The notes under the pieces: model-generated | Told to the model about the DNA's origin: nothing | Seen by the model: the letters and a program-made list of their open reading frames with translations, nothing else | Databases searched by the model: none | Made by a program: the position numbers and the translations under genes | Shown here: piece after piece, positions 54,560-64,000 of the stretch | Layout of the letters: each line of letters begins with the position of its first letter | Numbering within the stretch: position 1 is the first letter of the stretch | Assembly (NCBI GenBank): GCA_947095585.1 | Contig: OX352761.1 | Coordinates: 26,999,777-27,063,776, forward strand | DNA length: 64,000 nucleotides | Origin: Nephrocerus scutellatus | Taxonomy: Eukaryota > Arthropoda > Insecta > Diptera > Pipunculidae | Reading direction: 5' to 3'

Positions 54560-55002
54560 GGTGAGGACATTGGCGCTCCTACTCCAAATTGGAAATGGTA
54601 GATTAGTAGCCGAGTATTATGGCAACACAAAATTGACATCGATTTTTAAAATCTGCCGCAGAACTAATAAATTCCATTTATCCGGCTGTTTGTCAAAACT
54701 ATCACATTTTGAACCAGTTGCGAGAAGGGGCCATTCTTGCTGCTAAAAATGGAGACACCCACGAAACAAACAATCAAATACTTGCCATGTTAATAGGCGA
54801 AGTAACTGAATATAAGTGTATCGATACTGTTGTAGATGCTGATGAAGAAGTAAAAGTTTATCAAGTACTGCAGGGATCGCCATGTTTTTCACATGGACAA
54901 CTTTATTTTGCTTGCTCTGGAATGGGTTGACATAGGAATTTATTTATTCTTGCTCTTGAAGGTGAAACAAAAAACCTTGTATGCAACAAAGTTTTGTTTT
55001 AA
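54560..55002 (+). pseudogene. Helitron Pif1-like helicase C-terminal relic
   Basis: LLQIGNGRLVAEYYGNTKLT, then REGAILAAKNGDTHETNNQI, YKCIDTVVDADEEVKVYQ and CFSHGQLYFACSGMG match the last part of Helitron Rep/helicase proteins (family: ERAILAxKN, YxSxDTVxxADE, CFSHGQLYVACSRVG). After a TGA at 54928 the same frame continues HRNLFILALEGETKNLVCNK to a stop at 55002. A large internal deletion joins DADEEV to the CFSHGQ block, removing most of the intervening helicase core. Confidence 0.8.
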
Positions 55003-57766
55003 ATTAATATTATGTATTTTTTTTAATTTTATTTTATTGCGAGCACGAAGGACAAAGATTATAATCAGAGGACATGAAAATTGTTTAACGAACGTGTGTA
55101 CATTTGAACGATTGTACGTTTGTACGATTGTTTGCCGTGTCGTATATCTCGGCTTATACCAGTCAAAATTTGATGGGACTTGTTTTAAAACAATTGGTTA
55201 GCGCTCGGATTGCGATGGCGTAATTTTTTCATTCATAGGGATTACTACCCCTGAGGAAACTGAGAAAAATACAAAATTGACAAAATTAAAAAATATAGCT
55301 ATTATATATATGTATATACCTATACTATCCTTCTATCATCTTTCTTTTTCTTATTATTTAAAATTTGGTCAATTATTTAATATGAACAATGGTAAAACTT
55401 TTAAAGATGTCAAATCGTCTAAACTGAAACTATTAAGAACCCAATAAAATGTGTTGGGGATTATATTTTTTTTTGTTTTAGTTTGGATTTAATGACAAAT
55501 TATTAATCTGCACTTAAAAATTTTAATCTCAGCAATTTATCTTCCCGAAAAGCTGCCAAATGTACAAAATATGTACAAAATGATCACCAATAATGAACAA
55601 ATTCCTTTCTACGGCGCGTAAGAATATAAGGCCTTCCGCACATGGAGCGTCTCATCATACGCATATTAGACGCGAAATACGCAAGGCACAGGCTTGTGTG
55701 CTGCTCCCAATTGTTTCAATAGACAACCAAATATCGATTGTCTCATAGGCAATTGAGTAACAGGTCAATTGTCCATATAAACAGCATAAATATTTCGTAT
55801 ACATCCTAATAATAATAAATAAATAATATATAAGTATAATAAATAAATCTTTAGCAAGGAAAAACGGTCTTAAGAAGCCTCTAAAAAAACTCTTTCATAA
55901 TGGTGCTATCCACCCTACTTCGCCCAATGATTTTGTCGCATATATGTAGATACATCATGATTGAATAGCAGCAGTCAGTCAAGCGTTATTCCTCCTTTAC
56001 TTCTAAGGTGGCAGATGCTTCCAGACAGAAAAAATCGAAAGTAGCATCTGCTCAAGCTTGTGGGTAATTCCCCCACTTGACTGTTTGTTTGATTTTGATG
56101 TCCGTTGTTGTGGAAAATCTTTTGTCCCTGACAGCGCCTTTTTGATTTTTTCATGATCGCTGGCGCCTGTTTGATTTATTTTGGGTGTCATCAAAAGATA
56201 TCATTTTGTGATTGGTACCTCAATGGGAAATACTTATTCTCCCTTCGGCTGTGTATCCTGTTCTGTTTAGCAGAAGTCATTTTAAAACAAATAAAAAAAA
56301 TCCTAACAAACTGACGGAGCATTCATTGTTCACCTTCAAATTTATTTTTTGATTCTTGGGAACGCTCCAAATGTTTGTCACTGGAAAGCATTGAATTACT
56401 TAAGCTTAGTATATTTTGCGGATTTGTGTACTCTGTTAGATCTGATTATGGTTATTTTTCTCTTACATCAAATCTGCGACCATCTTTACAGTCAGACTGT
56501 GCTCAGAGGAAGTAAAATAAAAAAAATCTAACGTCTAATATAATCTATTCAAGACACATGTGCATAAGCTACTCCTTCTTCCCTCTCCTTAATTCCTTAT
56601 TTCCCGAACGGCAATACTGTGCTTAGCCCTCTAATATTATTACCATACTATATATAAGAACAGATATTTGTTACAATTTGGTGCAGCGTACAGAAAAAAT
56701 ATTTCACTTCAGCTTTAATTACAACTAATAATGGAGGAGCTGAAGATGATGTTGTATGTCGTATCCATCCATTCCATATGCTATTAGCTTAACCATCAAA
56801 TTTAAACACTCTGCTCTAATCTTGACTCAGTGCTTTTAAATGGGATTAGCACATACAGTCAATATTACAAAAAAGCTGCAGATCGGAACGGTCATACACT
56901 TTGAAATGATACAGTTCCATAGTGAAGTACGCGATGCAATGCAGCAGGGAAGGCTGGGTCGACTCAGAAGCATATGGAGAAGAACAAAAGATAAGGAGTC
57001 TCGGAAGCTGAGGAAAACTTAGACAGAGCTTAAACTCATTGCTAGGAACTGCAAATGATGGTGTATGGGCATAGTAGCAGCTATAGGAACCACAAGGGAA
57101 TAAAGAACTTAAGTATGCAAATTACCCAAAAACTGCTAGAAATGAACGCAACTGTGAATAGGATGTGTCGCGCCCACCGGGGTCTACCAGTATTGTTTTT
57201 ATTCCAGAGAATCTTTAAAAGACAGATATATTGGAATAAGCCCCACAGTATTATTTTCCAGATTTCAAGTTAAACGTGTACCAAGTTTGGTTAAAATTTA
57301 TCGAGGCGTTCCAGAACTATGCTGTGCAAACATCCATTTTTATATCTATATACATTATAGGTAGATAGATAGATAGATAGATAGATAAATGATGTATAGC
57401 AGATACATTCTCATGTTGTCAAAGCAAAAATATTATCAATATTAACTTTTTCGGTAACATAATGTCAATAATATCTATGTAAAAGGCAAAACTCGTATGT
57501 TTTTCAAAGTTCAATGCAAAATATGTCTCAGAGGGTATGTACGAGTAGAGAAAATAACTCCAGACTTTTCGATAAAAGTTCAAAGAATTTTTTCATTACT
57601 TTGGACTTTAATATGTAGCATCATATACACTCTTATATATCCACTTGTCAATCATTGAAGCTATCCAATTTCGAATTTGCCTGCTATTAAGGACTGTAAC
57701 TAGATTGGGGTAAGAATTCTTGATTGAAAATTTTCGACTGATGTTTGTGGCGAAATGCTGCAAATA
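55003..57766. other. Long unassigned AT-rich interval
   Basis: No recognised gene. A (GATA)n microsatellite lies at 57361-57388. Short ORFs at 56840-57022 and 57055-57273 show no family resemblance. Confidence 0.4.
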
Positions 57767-58984
57767 AAGGGTGTTTTTTTAGGAGGTTTGTTTTTCCGAT
57801 AGATGTCGTTTTATTTTATGACAGTTGTTTTGACAGCTCAAAGTGGCATTTCTACTCAGTATTGTTTGGCAAATCATTATGAATAGGTTAACTCCAGAAC
57901 AACGTTTTCAAATCGTGGAAATTTATTTTCAAAATCAGTGTTCAATTAAAAATCTACATTCACTCTTTTGGATGCCAAGCCACCGACAAGAATGAGAAGA
58001 GTTCGTACAGAAGAAAATATTGCTGTCGTTGAGGCCAGTGTCGAAGAAAACGACAATTTATCGATTCGTCGTCGTGCTCAGCAAATTGGACTTTGTCCAT
58101 CGACTTTATGGAAAATTTTACGTAAAGATTTGGGTTTGGTGCCATACAAAATTCAATTGGTGCAAGAATTAAAGCCACACGACCATCGTTTGCGCCGTGA
58201 ATTCAGTGATTGGTCGTTAAATCAATTGAACGAAGATCCATTTTTTACCGTAAAATTCTCTTCAGTGATGAGGCGCATTTTTTGTTAAATGGATACGTCA
58301 ACAAACAAAATTGTCGCATTTGGAGCAAAGATAATCCACACGCCGTTCAAGAATTACCAATGCATCCTGATAAATGTACTGTTTGGTGCGGTCTATGGGC
58401 TGGTGGGATCATCGGTCCATATTTCTTTAAAAATGAGGAAGGACGACGCGTTACCGTGAATGGAAATCGATACAGAACCATGTTAAATGAGTTTTTGTTG
58501 TCAAATCTTGAAGATATGGATATGGATGAAATGTGGTTTCAACAAGATGGTGCCACTTGCCATACAGCACGTGAAACAATCGACTTATTGAAAGAAACTT
58601 TCAACGACAACATTATTTCGAGAAATGGTCCGGTGAATTGGCCTCCGCGTTCGTGCGATTTGACGCCACTCGATTACTTTTTGTGGGGATACGTGAAGTC
58701 ATTGGTTTATGTGGATAAACCTCAATCGATTGACGCTTTGGAAACCAATATTCAACGTGTCATTGCTGACATACGCCCTCAAATGCTTGAAAAAGTGCTG
58801 GAAAATTGGACCTCCAGAATGACATTTGTGAAAAATAGTCGTGGTAGCCATATGCCAGAAATTGTGTTTAAATGTTAAATGCCACAAAATTATCTACCAA
58901 ATAAAAAAAAATTTTGGTCATTTCATAATTTTATATGTGTTTTATTCAAAAAAAAAATCGGCAACCTCTTAAAAAAACACCCGT
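57767..58984 (+). mobile_element. DD41D Tc1/mariner transposon, both ends present
   Basis: The left end starts near 57767 (GGGTGTTTTTTTAGGAGGTT from 57769). The right end, reverse-complemented, reads GGGTGTTTTTTTAAGAGGTT, ending near 58984. TA dinucleotides flank both ends (57765-57766 and 58985-58986), the expected target-site duplication. Length is about 1.2 kb. The single transposase gene is broken by one deletion and one small frameshift, so this is a fairly young but inactive copy. An older relative lies at 3.85-4.41 kb. Confidence 0.9.
57879..58878 (+). pseudogene. DD41D transposase, interrupted
   Basis: The start MNRLTPEQRFQIVEIYFQNQ is at 57879. After about 30 codons a deletion and frame change lead to DAKPPTRMRRVRTEENIAVV and the helix-turn-helix IRRRAQQIGLCPSTLWKIL. 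Near 58250 a T tract one base short shifts frame, and the catalytic domain continues at 58210-58878: KILFSDEAHF (D20 of that frame), MWFQQDGATCHTA (D113) and CDLTPLDYFLWG (D155). D20 to D113 spans 93 residues, as in mariner; 41 residues separate D113 and D155, hence DD41D. The C-terminus is complete. Confidence 0.9.
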
Positions 58985-59517
58985 TATTACAAGTGCGAGT
59001 ATTCCGTACTCACTAATGTGTCAAATCCTTCAAAAATACCAGGTTACATCCAGCTGTTTGCATGTAGAACATGTGGTCATGGACAGCCACATCATATCGG
59101 TCTAACATTAAAACAAATTGAAAAAGTTTTTTTCTGTTTTTGATGATATGCTCAAGGGCGGAGAAAAATATTTCTATTCTTTGACCATTTTTGTCTTGAA
59201 ATTCAAAATTATGTACCCACATAGATCCACCCGATTGTCCCTTTATTTTTTTTTATTTATTCAAAAGTTCTATCTGCCTGACAAAATAAAACAAAACTCG
59301 ATTTTTTCGGGTAGACTAGACTTTCTCCCGAGATTCATTGTATGAGTACAAAGAACCAATTTAAATATTCAATAAATAATTGGTGAATTTTTTCTTCTGT
59401 CCCCACGGACTCTTCTTTTTTCAAATTATCATTGTTTTTTCAAGCAAAAATAAAATGGCACGTGCCGTACGCACAAAAAATACCAGCAAAAATTATGCAA
59501 TGCTTTGAAGTATTTGA
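58985..59517. other. Unassigned interval
   Basis: AT-rich. Nothing recognised. Confidence 0.45.
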
Positions 59518-59745
59518 GTAGGCGCAGTGGCTGAGTGGATAAGTGCATGGCTTCTGAGCAGGAGGTTCGTGGTTCGAATCCTAGTAACACCAAAATTATG
59601 TCTGACAAACGTCCGAGAGTAATAACTTGTCACGGAAAGCTTCTCAATTCGCCGTTCGGATACGGCATTAAATTGAAGGTCCCTTCCATTTGTGTGCAAA
59701 AATGTACATGCACAACACAAATGCTTGCCAGAAGTTAGCCAGACA
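59518..59745 (+). mobile_element. tRNA-derived SINE, 3' shortened
   Basis: GCGCAGTGGCTGAGTGGATA (A box region), GGTTCGAATCC (exact B box) near 59571, then GTAATAACTTGTCACGGAAA. An internal segment present in other copies (CACGGTGTCCCACCTCTCGC) is missing, and the terminal GTCTGTCGCGCC plus tail are absent. No target-site duplication found. Confidence 0.88.
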
Positions 59746-59960
59746 AACTTCTATGTATACACCGACATATGCCATTCGAGTCACGCGCGCCAAAACATGC
59801 TACACACACACCACGCGCATCATGCGCCTCACGCGTCGGACGCGCCACACGTGCGCAAAATTTCAACTCTATAGAACGTGTGAAAGCTGGTTAAAAATGA
59901 CCTGATAGAAGTCAACATTCCGTCAGCCATCAGCAGAGTAAGTAGGGGGAATAACACAGA
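59746..59960. other. CpG-rich stretch before the RTE element
   Basis: 59770-59860 is dense in CACGCG and ACGCGC motifs, unusual for this AT-rich region. It may be the 5' untranslated part of the RTE element that follows, but comparison with copy 4 does not extend this far. Confidence 0.3.
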
Positions 59961-60189
59961 ATGCTTAAGAAATGCATGTGGCCGCAAATATCTCTGACTG
60001 GTGGAAGTGCGATCAAACTTCCACGTGGTGGCCGCTGGTAATAATCTTGCCCGAAAAAAAAACCATATTAGGGAACCCCAAATCAGTCTCGGATACACTA
60101 ATGAACGATGATGACCACGGCAACGAAACGGAATTTTCTCATGGAACGTACGCCAACTGTAAGAGCTCGAGCTGCACAGCAGCTAGCCG

Positions 60190-61120
60190 ATACCCTGTCC
60201 AAATATAATGCTGATATAACAGCAATTAAGGAGATGCGGTGGACGGGAAACGGTGTCTTACAAAAATCAGAATATTAAATATAGGACAGCTGTCATAAAA
60301 GACATCATGTGATCGGGGTGGGTTTTCTAGCATCAGAAAAAGAATGACACCCACAGTTATCGGCTTTAAAGCAGTAAACTTAACAGCTATGCACCATTCG
60401 CGTGCGGGGCAGATTTAAAAATATAAGCCCCATAAACGTTTCTACAGAGGAATCCCAAGAAGATGAAATAGAAGATTTCATTGAATCAGTCAACGGGAAC
60501 TCCATTTCTATTCTTAGTGTGACGTAAAAATCATTCTGAGGGATATAAATGCCAAAATAGGTAGGGAGCCAGTATTCAGGCAGTACATTGGTACCCATAG
60601 CTTACACGAGAACACAAATGACAATGGACAACGAATCATAGAGATGGCAGGAAGCAATCATTTTGTCGTTGCGAGTATAAGGTTTGAGCGTAAAAATATC
60701 CACAAAGCCACCTGGGTATCTCCTGATGAAGCCAGTTGAAACCAGATAGACCACGTGTTGATAGACCGCCGCCACAACCCGAACCTGATGACGGTAAAAA
60801 CGTACCGAGTAGCCAACGTCGACTCGGACCACTAACTTGTTGGTGTAGTGCTCCGAGCGCGGATTGCATCATTAAGAAAGACAGCATCCACGAATCAGAT
60901 TCGAGTCAACATGGCTGCCCTTCGCAACGAAAAGTACAGGGACAACTACGGTCAAGCGATAGGCTGAGACGCCGGGCGTAGAAGGGAATTGGACACCCCT
61001 TAATAATAGTGTCATTACTGCTGACTCCATCTTAGGCAGTAGTCGTAGAGATCGGAACAACTGGTACAATGACGAATAAAAGCTAGCGACTGAAGGTAAG
61101 AATGTTGCGTACCGAGCAAT
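60190..61120 (+). pseudogene. RTE endonuclease, full domain, broken
   Basis: NADITAIKEMRWTGNGVL near 60210 carries the catalytic Glu of the N-terminal motif. VGFLASEKE, LCTIRVRGRFKN and, in several frames, the SDH-type box region (about 60825) follow. EGNWTPLNNSVITADSILGS ends the domain. Multiple stops. Confidence 0.78.
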
Positions 61121-61586
61121 GCAACAATCTCATAGAACGCGGGCAAGCAAAGATGAATTAAAAGAGCTCAGAAGATTTGAAAAAGCAGTTCACCGGCGAA
61201 AGAAAGCAGCCTGGGAGAAGAATCTCGTCCGTGAACTAGAACAGTACAGAGAGCTACGACCGCACCATGAGCGGAAGTTCTACCAAAGAGTCCGCGGTAT
61301 GACTCAGTATACACCGCGTTGCTAATACTGCAAGCAAAAAGAGGGTAATCTGATCGCTGATATCAAAGGCATCTTAGAGCGACGGGAAGATCACTTTCAT
61401 AAGTTGCTTAATGCCCAGCTAACTGAGGAATTTGAGGATCCACCAATGACCGAAGACCACAATATGCTGCCGCCACCAAGCATAGACGAAGTTGCCAGAG
61501 CAATAAATCGGCTCAAAAATAATAAGGCCCCGGGATCAGATGGCATCCCAGCTGAGCTGATTATAATAAAGCAATTCGTGAACTAA
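61119..61586 (+). pseudogene. RTE linker and RT start
   Basis: ELKELRRFEKAVHRRKKAAW, EKNLVRELEQYRELRPHHER, then LTEEFEDPPMTEDHNMLPPP and SIDEVARAINRLKNNKAPGS with DGIPAELI, the first conserved RT block. Two adjoining frames without internal stops. Confidence 0.82.
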
Positions 61587-61599
61587 TAGTGCAAGTATG

Positions 61600-62795
61600 G
61601 GAGGAAGAAGAGATGTCAGAACACTGGCGAAGCGGCATCCTGTGCCCCATACATAAAAAAGGAGATATCAAAACCTGCAGCATTTATCGTGGTATAACGT
61701 TGTTCAGTACCGCGTATACGATTTTCTCCTCTATCCTTCAAGACAGGATAGCCCCATACCTTTAAGTCATCATTGGTCCATACCATACCAGTGGTAGGTT
61801 GACCATGACCAATGTTATAAGCCAAGTAAAAATATCCGGATCACTATCGAGCCCATTCAACATCTATAACGGGCTCCGACAAGCGGTTGGACTGGCCTGC
61901 GTCCTCTTTAACCTGGCGTTGGACAAAGTGATCCGACTCTGACGATACAGCGAGAGGAAAAATCCTCCATAAGTCCATTCAGATACTGGCTTATGCAGAC
62001 GATATTGACATCGTTAGTAAAAACTGAAGAGCTGTACCAGAAGCTTTCATCCAAATAAAGCAGGCGGCACGAAATCTGGGGCTACACATAAATGAGAGCA
62101 AAACAAAGTACATGGTGGCTACGTCTGCGAGGAGATGATCCAATATTGGTCTCTCAATTCAGATAGTGGAGCTCGAGCCTTTAGCTATCCCGGTTCAACT
62201 GTAGTAGCCGATAACAGCATGGAACCAGAAATCCGCGCACGGTTGCTTAAAACCAACAAGCCTACTATAGTCTGTCAAGACTCTTCAAATCCAGAAGCTT
62301 AACCATAAAATTCAAGCTGTTGATATATAAGACAATATCAGTACTTACATATGGATCCGAGTCTTGGGTGCTTAGGAAAAAGCATTCTGACCTCTTAGCC
62401 GCGTTCGAGAGAAAAGTCTTACGGAGAGTTGTTGGCCCCGTATGTGAGGAAGGACGATTCCGGAGACTCTATAATGATCTACGAGCGTTTCCGCGATGTC
62501 GACATCGTAAAGAAAATTAAGCTCGGTAGGCTCCGGTGGGCAGGACACCTAGCTCGCATGAGTGAAGAGGATCCTGCTCGGAAAGTCCTTTGCGGTAGGA
62601 TTTATGGAACACGACAGCGAAGACCGGAAAGACTACGCTGGAAGGATGGTGTAGACCAGCACGCCCAGAGTTTAGGGATGCCAAACTGGATAACATCGGC
62701 TCGAAATCGGTACCGGGGGGAGAGATTTTTTGCAGGAGACCAGGACCAGACACCGGTTGTAGAGCCAAATATGGTGATGATGATGTGGATGATGA
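61600..62795 (+). pseudogene. RTE RT palm, thumb and tail, broken
   Basis: Contains QILAYADDIDIV near 61978-62013 (catalytic DD present), TISVLTYGSESWVLRKKHSD and FERKVLRRVVGPVCEEGRFR in the frame 62320-62520, and RLRWAGHLARMSEEDPARKV with DGVDQHAQSLGMPNWIT in the frame 62429 onward. Motif A is deleted at about 61790 (CCATACCAGTGGTAGG). Confidence 0.83.
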
Positions 62796-62864
62796 TAGAA
62801 GTCAAAATTACAAACAAGGTGAAGTCAAGTCAAGTTAAACAAAAATTTTTAATACAAACTAGGG

Positions 62865-63340
62865 GCCCGTTTCCATCCATGCAAAAGCTGGATAAACTCG
62901 TTTTTCCTAAGCAAAATAAAAAAACCACCCATAAAAATTTAAATTTTTCATGTCAATTCTCTTATCGGAGATACACATGTGTGCAAAGTTTGAATAAAAT
63001 CTCGCTTCAGGAAGTGGGTTAAAATTTTATCGCAAGATTCTACCAGCCAGCCAGTCAATGGCTGAATATATAGAACTTAAATAGAAGAATATAGAGAACT
63101 TAAAAATTAAAAATGTTCATGTAAATTTTCTAATCGAAGATACACATTTGTCCAAAGTTTTAATAAACTCAGGTTAATTTTGAAGAAATTTGTGTGGGAC
63201 CCCTTCGACCCTGGGGCCCAATCACTTTGAAATTGTTATTTAAAGTGTTGCCCACAAAGATACACATGTGTACAAAGATTGTATAAAATCAGAAACAAAC
63301 ACATTCGGAAGCGAGTTAATATAAAGTATTTAAAAAACAC
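62865..63340 (+). mobile_element. Tandem-repeat transposon copy E
   Basis: Starts with AAAACCACCCATAAAAATTT and CATGTCAATTCTCTTATCGG, then AGATACACATGTGTGCAAAG, the module TAAAATCTCGCTTCAGGAAG with TGGG, CCAGCCAGCCAG, and ATAGAGAACTTAAAAA. A second partial copy follows at once from about 63108 (TTCATGTAAATTTTCTAATC, TACACATTTGTCC, TACACATGTGTACAAAG). As with copies B and C, two lie in direct tandem. Confidence 0.7.
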
Positions 63341-63493
63341 CTCATTTCATTTAAATGCCAACACAATCAGTGCGCCAAATCATGCAAATTAGTTTTAAGT
63401 GTTTTTTACACCTTCCACCACTGATTTACACTAAATAAATAAATTTCCTTCAAAAGACAAAATTCGATTAGAGAAAAGGTAACGTTCAGTTGA

Positions 63494-63788
63494 GTGGCTC
63501 CGTGGCTCAGTGGAAATGCGCATGTCTACTGAGCAGGTTCGAATTCTAGTAACACCAATAATATTTTTAACGGTTTCCCACCTCTCGCGAATGTCTGACA
63601 AACGTCCGAAAGTAATAACTTGTCACGGAAAGCTTCTCAATTCGCCGTTCCGGATGCGGCCTTAAATTGTAGGTACCTTCCATTTGTGTCCAAAAATAAA
63701 CATGCGCGCAACACAAATGGTCGCGAGAAGCTAAGCTAGGCCTCGGACCGCAATGGTCTGTCGCGCCGAATATTTTTATCATTATTAT
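63494..63788 (+). mobile_element. tRNA-derived SINE, full length, with 14-bp target-site duplication
   Basis: TGGCTCAGTGG near 63508, GGTTCGAATTCT near 63535, GTAATAACTTGTCACGGAAAG, CGCAATGGTCTGTCGCGCCG and an ATT-type tail. Perfect direct repeats TAACGTTCAGTTGA flank it at 63480-63493 and 63789-63802. Confidence 0.93.
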
Positions 63789-63802
63789 TAACGTTCAGTT
63801 GA

Positions 63803-64000
63803 AATAAAGTGGCTGAGAAAAACGGGGCTTCTTTGTACTTTCTTCTTTGTTTCCAATTAGCCATTTTATCATTTTCTTTATTCGTCTTTCACTCTTGTAT
63901 TAGACGAGCAAGTTGCTGGTGCTTCTGTATTTTGAAACTTTTTTGGAAAATTTTCTGCTGAAGAAATTTTCATTCAATCACCTCGTGCTATGCGCAGATT
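63803..64000. other. Nothing recognised
   Basis: AT-rich end of the window without a feature. Confidence 0.5.

Larger units (their letters stand above)
59961..62795 (+). mobile_element. RTE-clade LINE copy 6, most complete
   Basis: Shares its 5' region with copy 4 (GCGATCAAACTTCCACGTGG at about 60010) and runs through endonuclease, linker, RT and tail to CCAAATATGGTGATGATGAT. It is the only copy in the window with all domains in order, though stops and indels break every domain and a segment around RT motif A is missing near 61790. 3' end: GGTTGTAGAGCCAAATATGG. Confidence 0.87.

Noticed and set aside
58210..58288. Two overlapping genes in the DD41D element
   Set aside because: The overlap of the two frames is explained by a single-base loss in a T tract within one transposase gene.

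Overview
This is an AT-rich eukaryotic nuclear segment, most likely from an insect and probably a fly (Diptera). Almost all recognisable coding sequence is decayed transposon. The families are those common in insects: RTE-, I- and CR1/Jockey-like LINEs, mariner and DD41D Tc1/mariner elements, a Ty3/gypsy fragment, a Helitron helicase relic and a tRNA-derived SINE. There is no operon structure and no bacterial gene content. The species cannot be named from the sequence.

Layout. 0-12 kb: a tandem-repeat element, a SINE, a G-rich minisatellite, a decayed Tc1/mariner transposase, an RTE LINE on the minus strand, a chimeric CR1-like/mariner patch, two head-to-tail copies of the tandem-repeat element, then a perfect 27-bp hairpin near 12.2 kb. 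13-20 kb: minus-strand I-like and CR1-like LINE fragments, RTE 3' debris, a second RTE-type fragment and a decayed unidentified coding stretch. 20-31 kb: dispersed repeats, a long RTE copy, a 345-bp tandem duplication, an internally deleted mariner, another RTE fragment and a SINE. 31-42 kb: RNase H of an I-like LINE, a GCGATCGC-rich hairpin zone, a 2.3-kb CR1-like LINE with most of its reverse transcriptase readable, a gypsy pol fragment, another tandem-repeat element and LINE C-terminal pieces. 42.9-43.3 kb: the only good candidate for a host gene, a minus-strand exon with four N-glycosylation sequons and a clean GTAAGA splice donor. 45-51 kb: opposed LINE pieces, a 183-bp MITE with 22-bp perfect termini, dispersed repeats and an I-like LINE with a (TAA)n tail. 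51-64 kb: RTE fragments, Helitron helicase debris, a DD41D transposon with both ends and TA duplications, SINEs, the most complete RTE copy and a last tandem-repeat element.

How the parts relate. Three SINE copies have perfect 11-14 bp target-site duplications, the mark of LINE-driven insertion. The SINE 3' end resembles the RTE 3' end, so RTE machinery may have mobilised it (inference). The tandem-repeat family has 105-120 bp units, short subterminal inverted repeats and simple repeats. It looks like a non-autonomous Helitron/Helentron-type element (inference), and a Helitron helicase relic lies in the same window. It is the best candidate for something not yet described. Every recognised transposase or reverse transcriptase frame is interrupted, so nothing here appears autonomous today.
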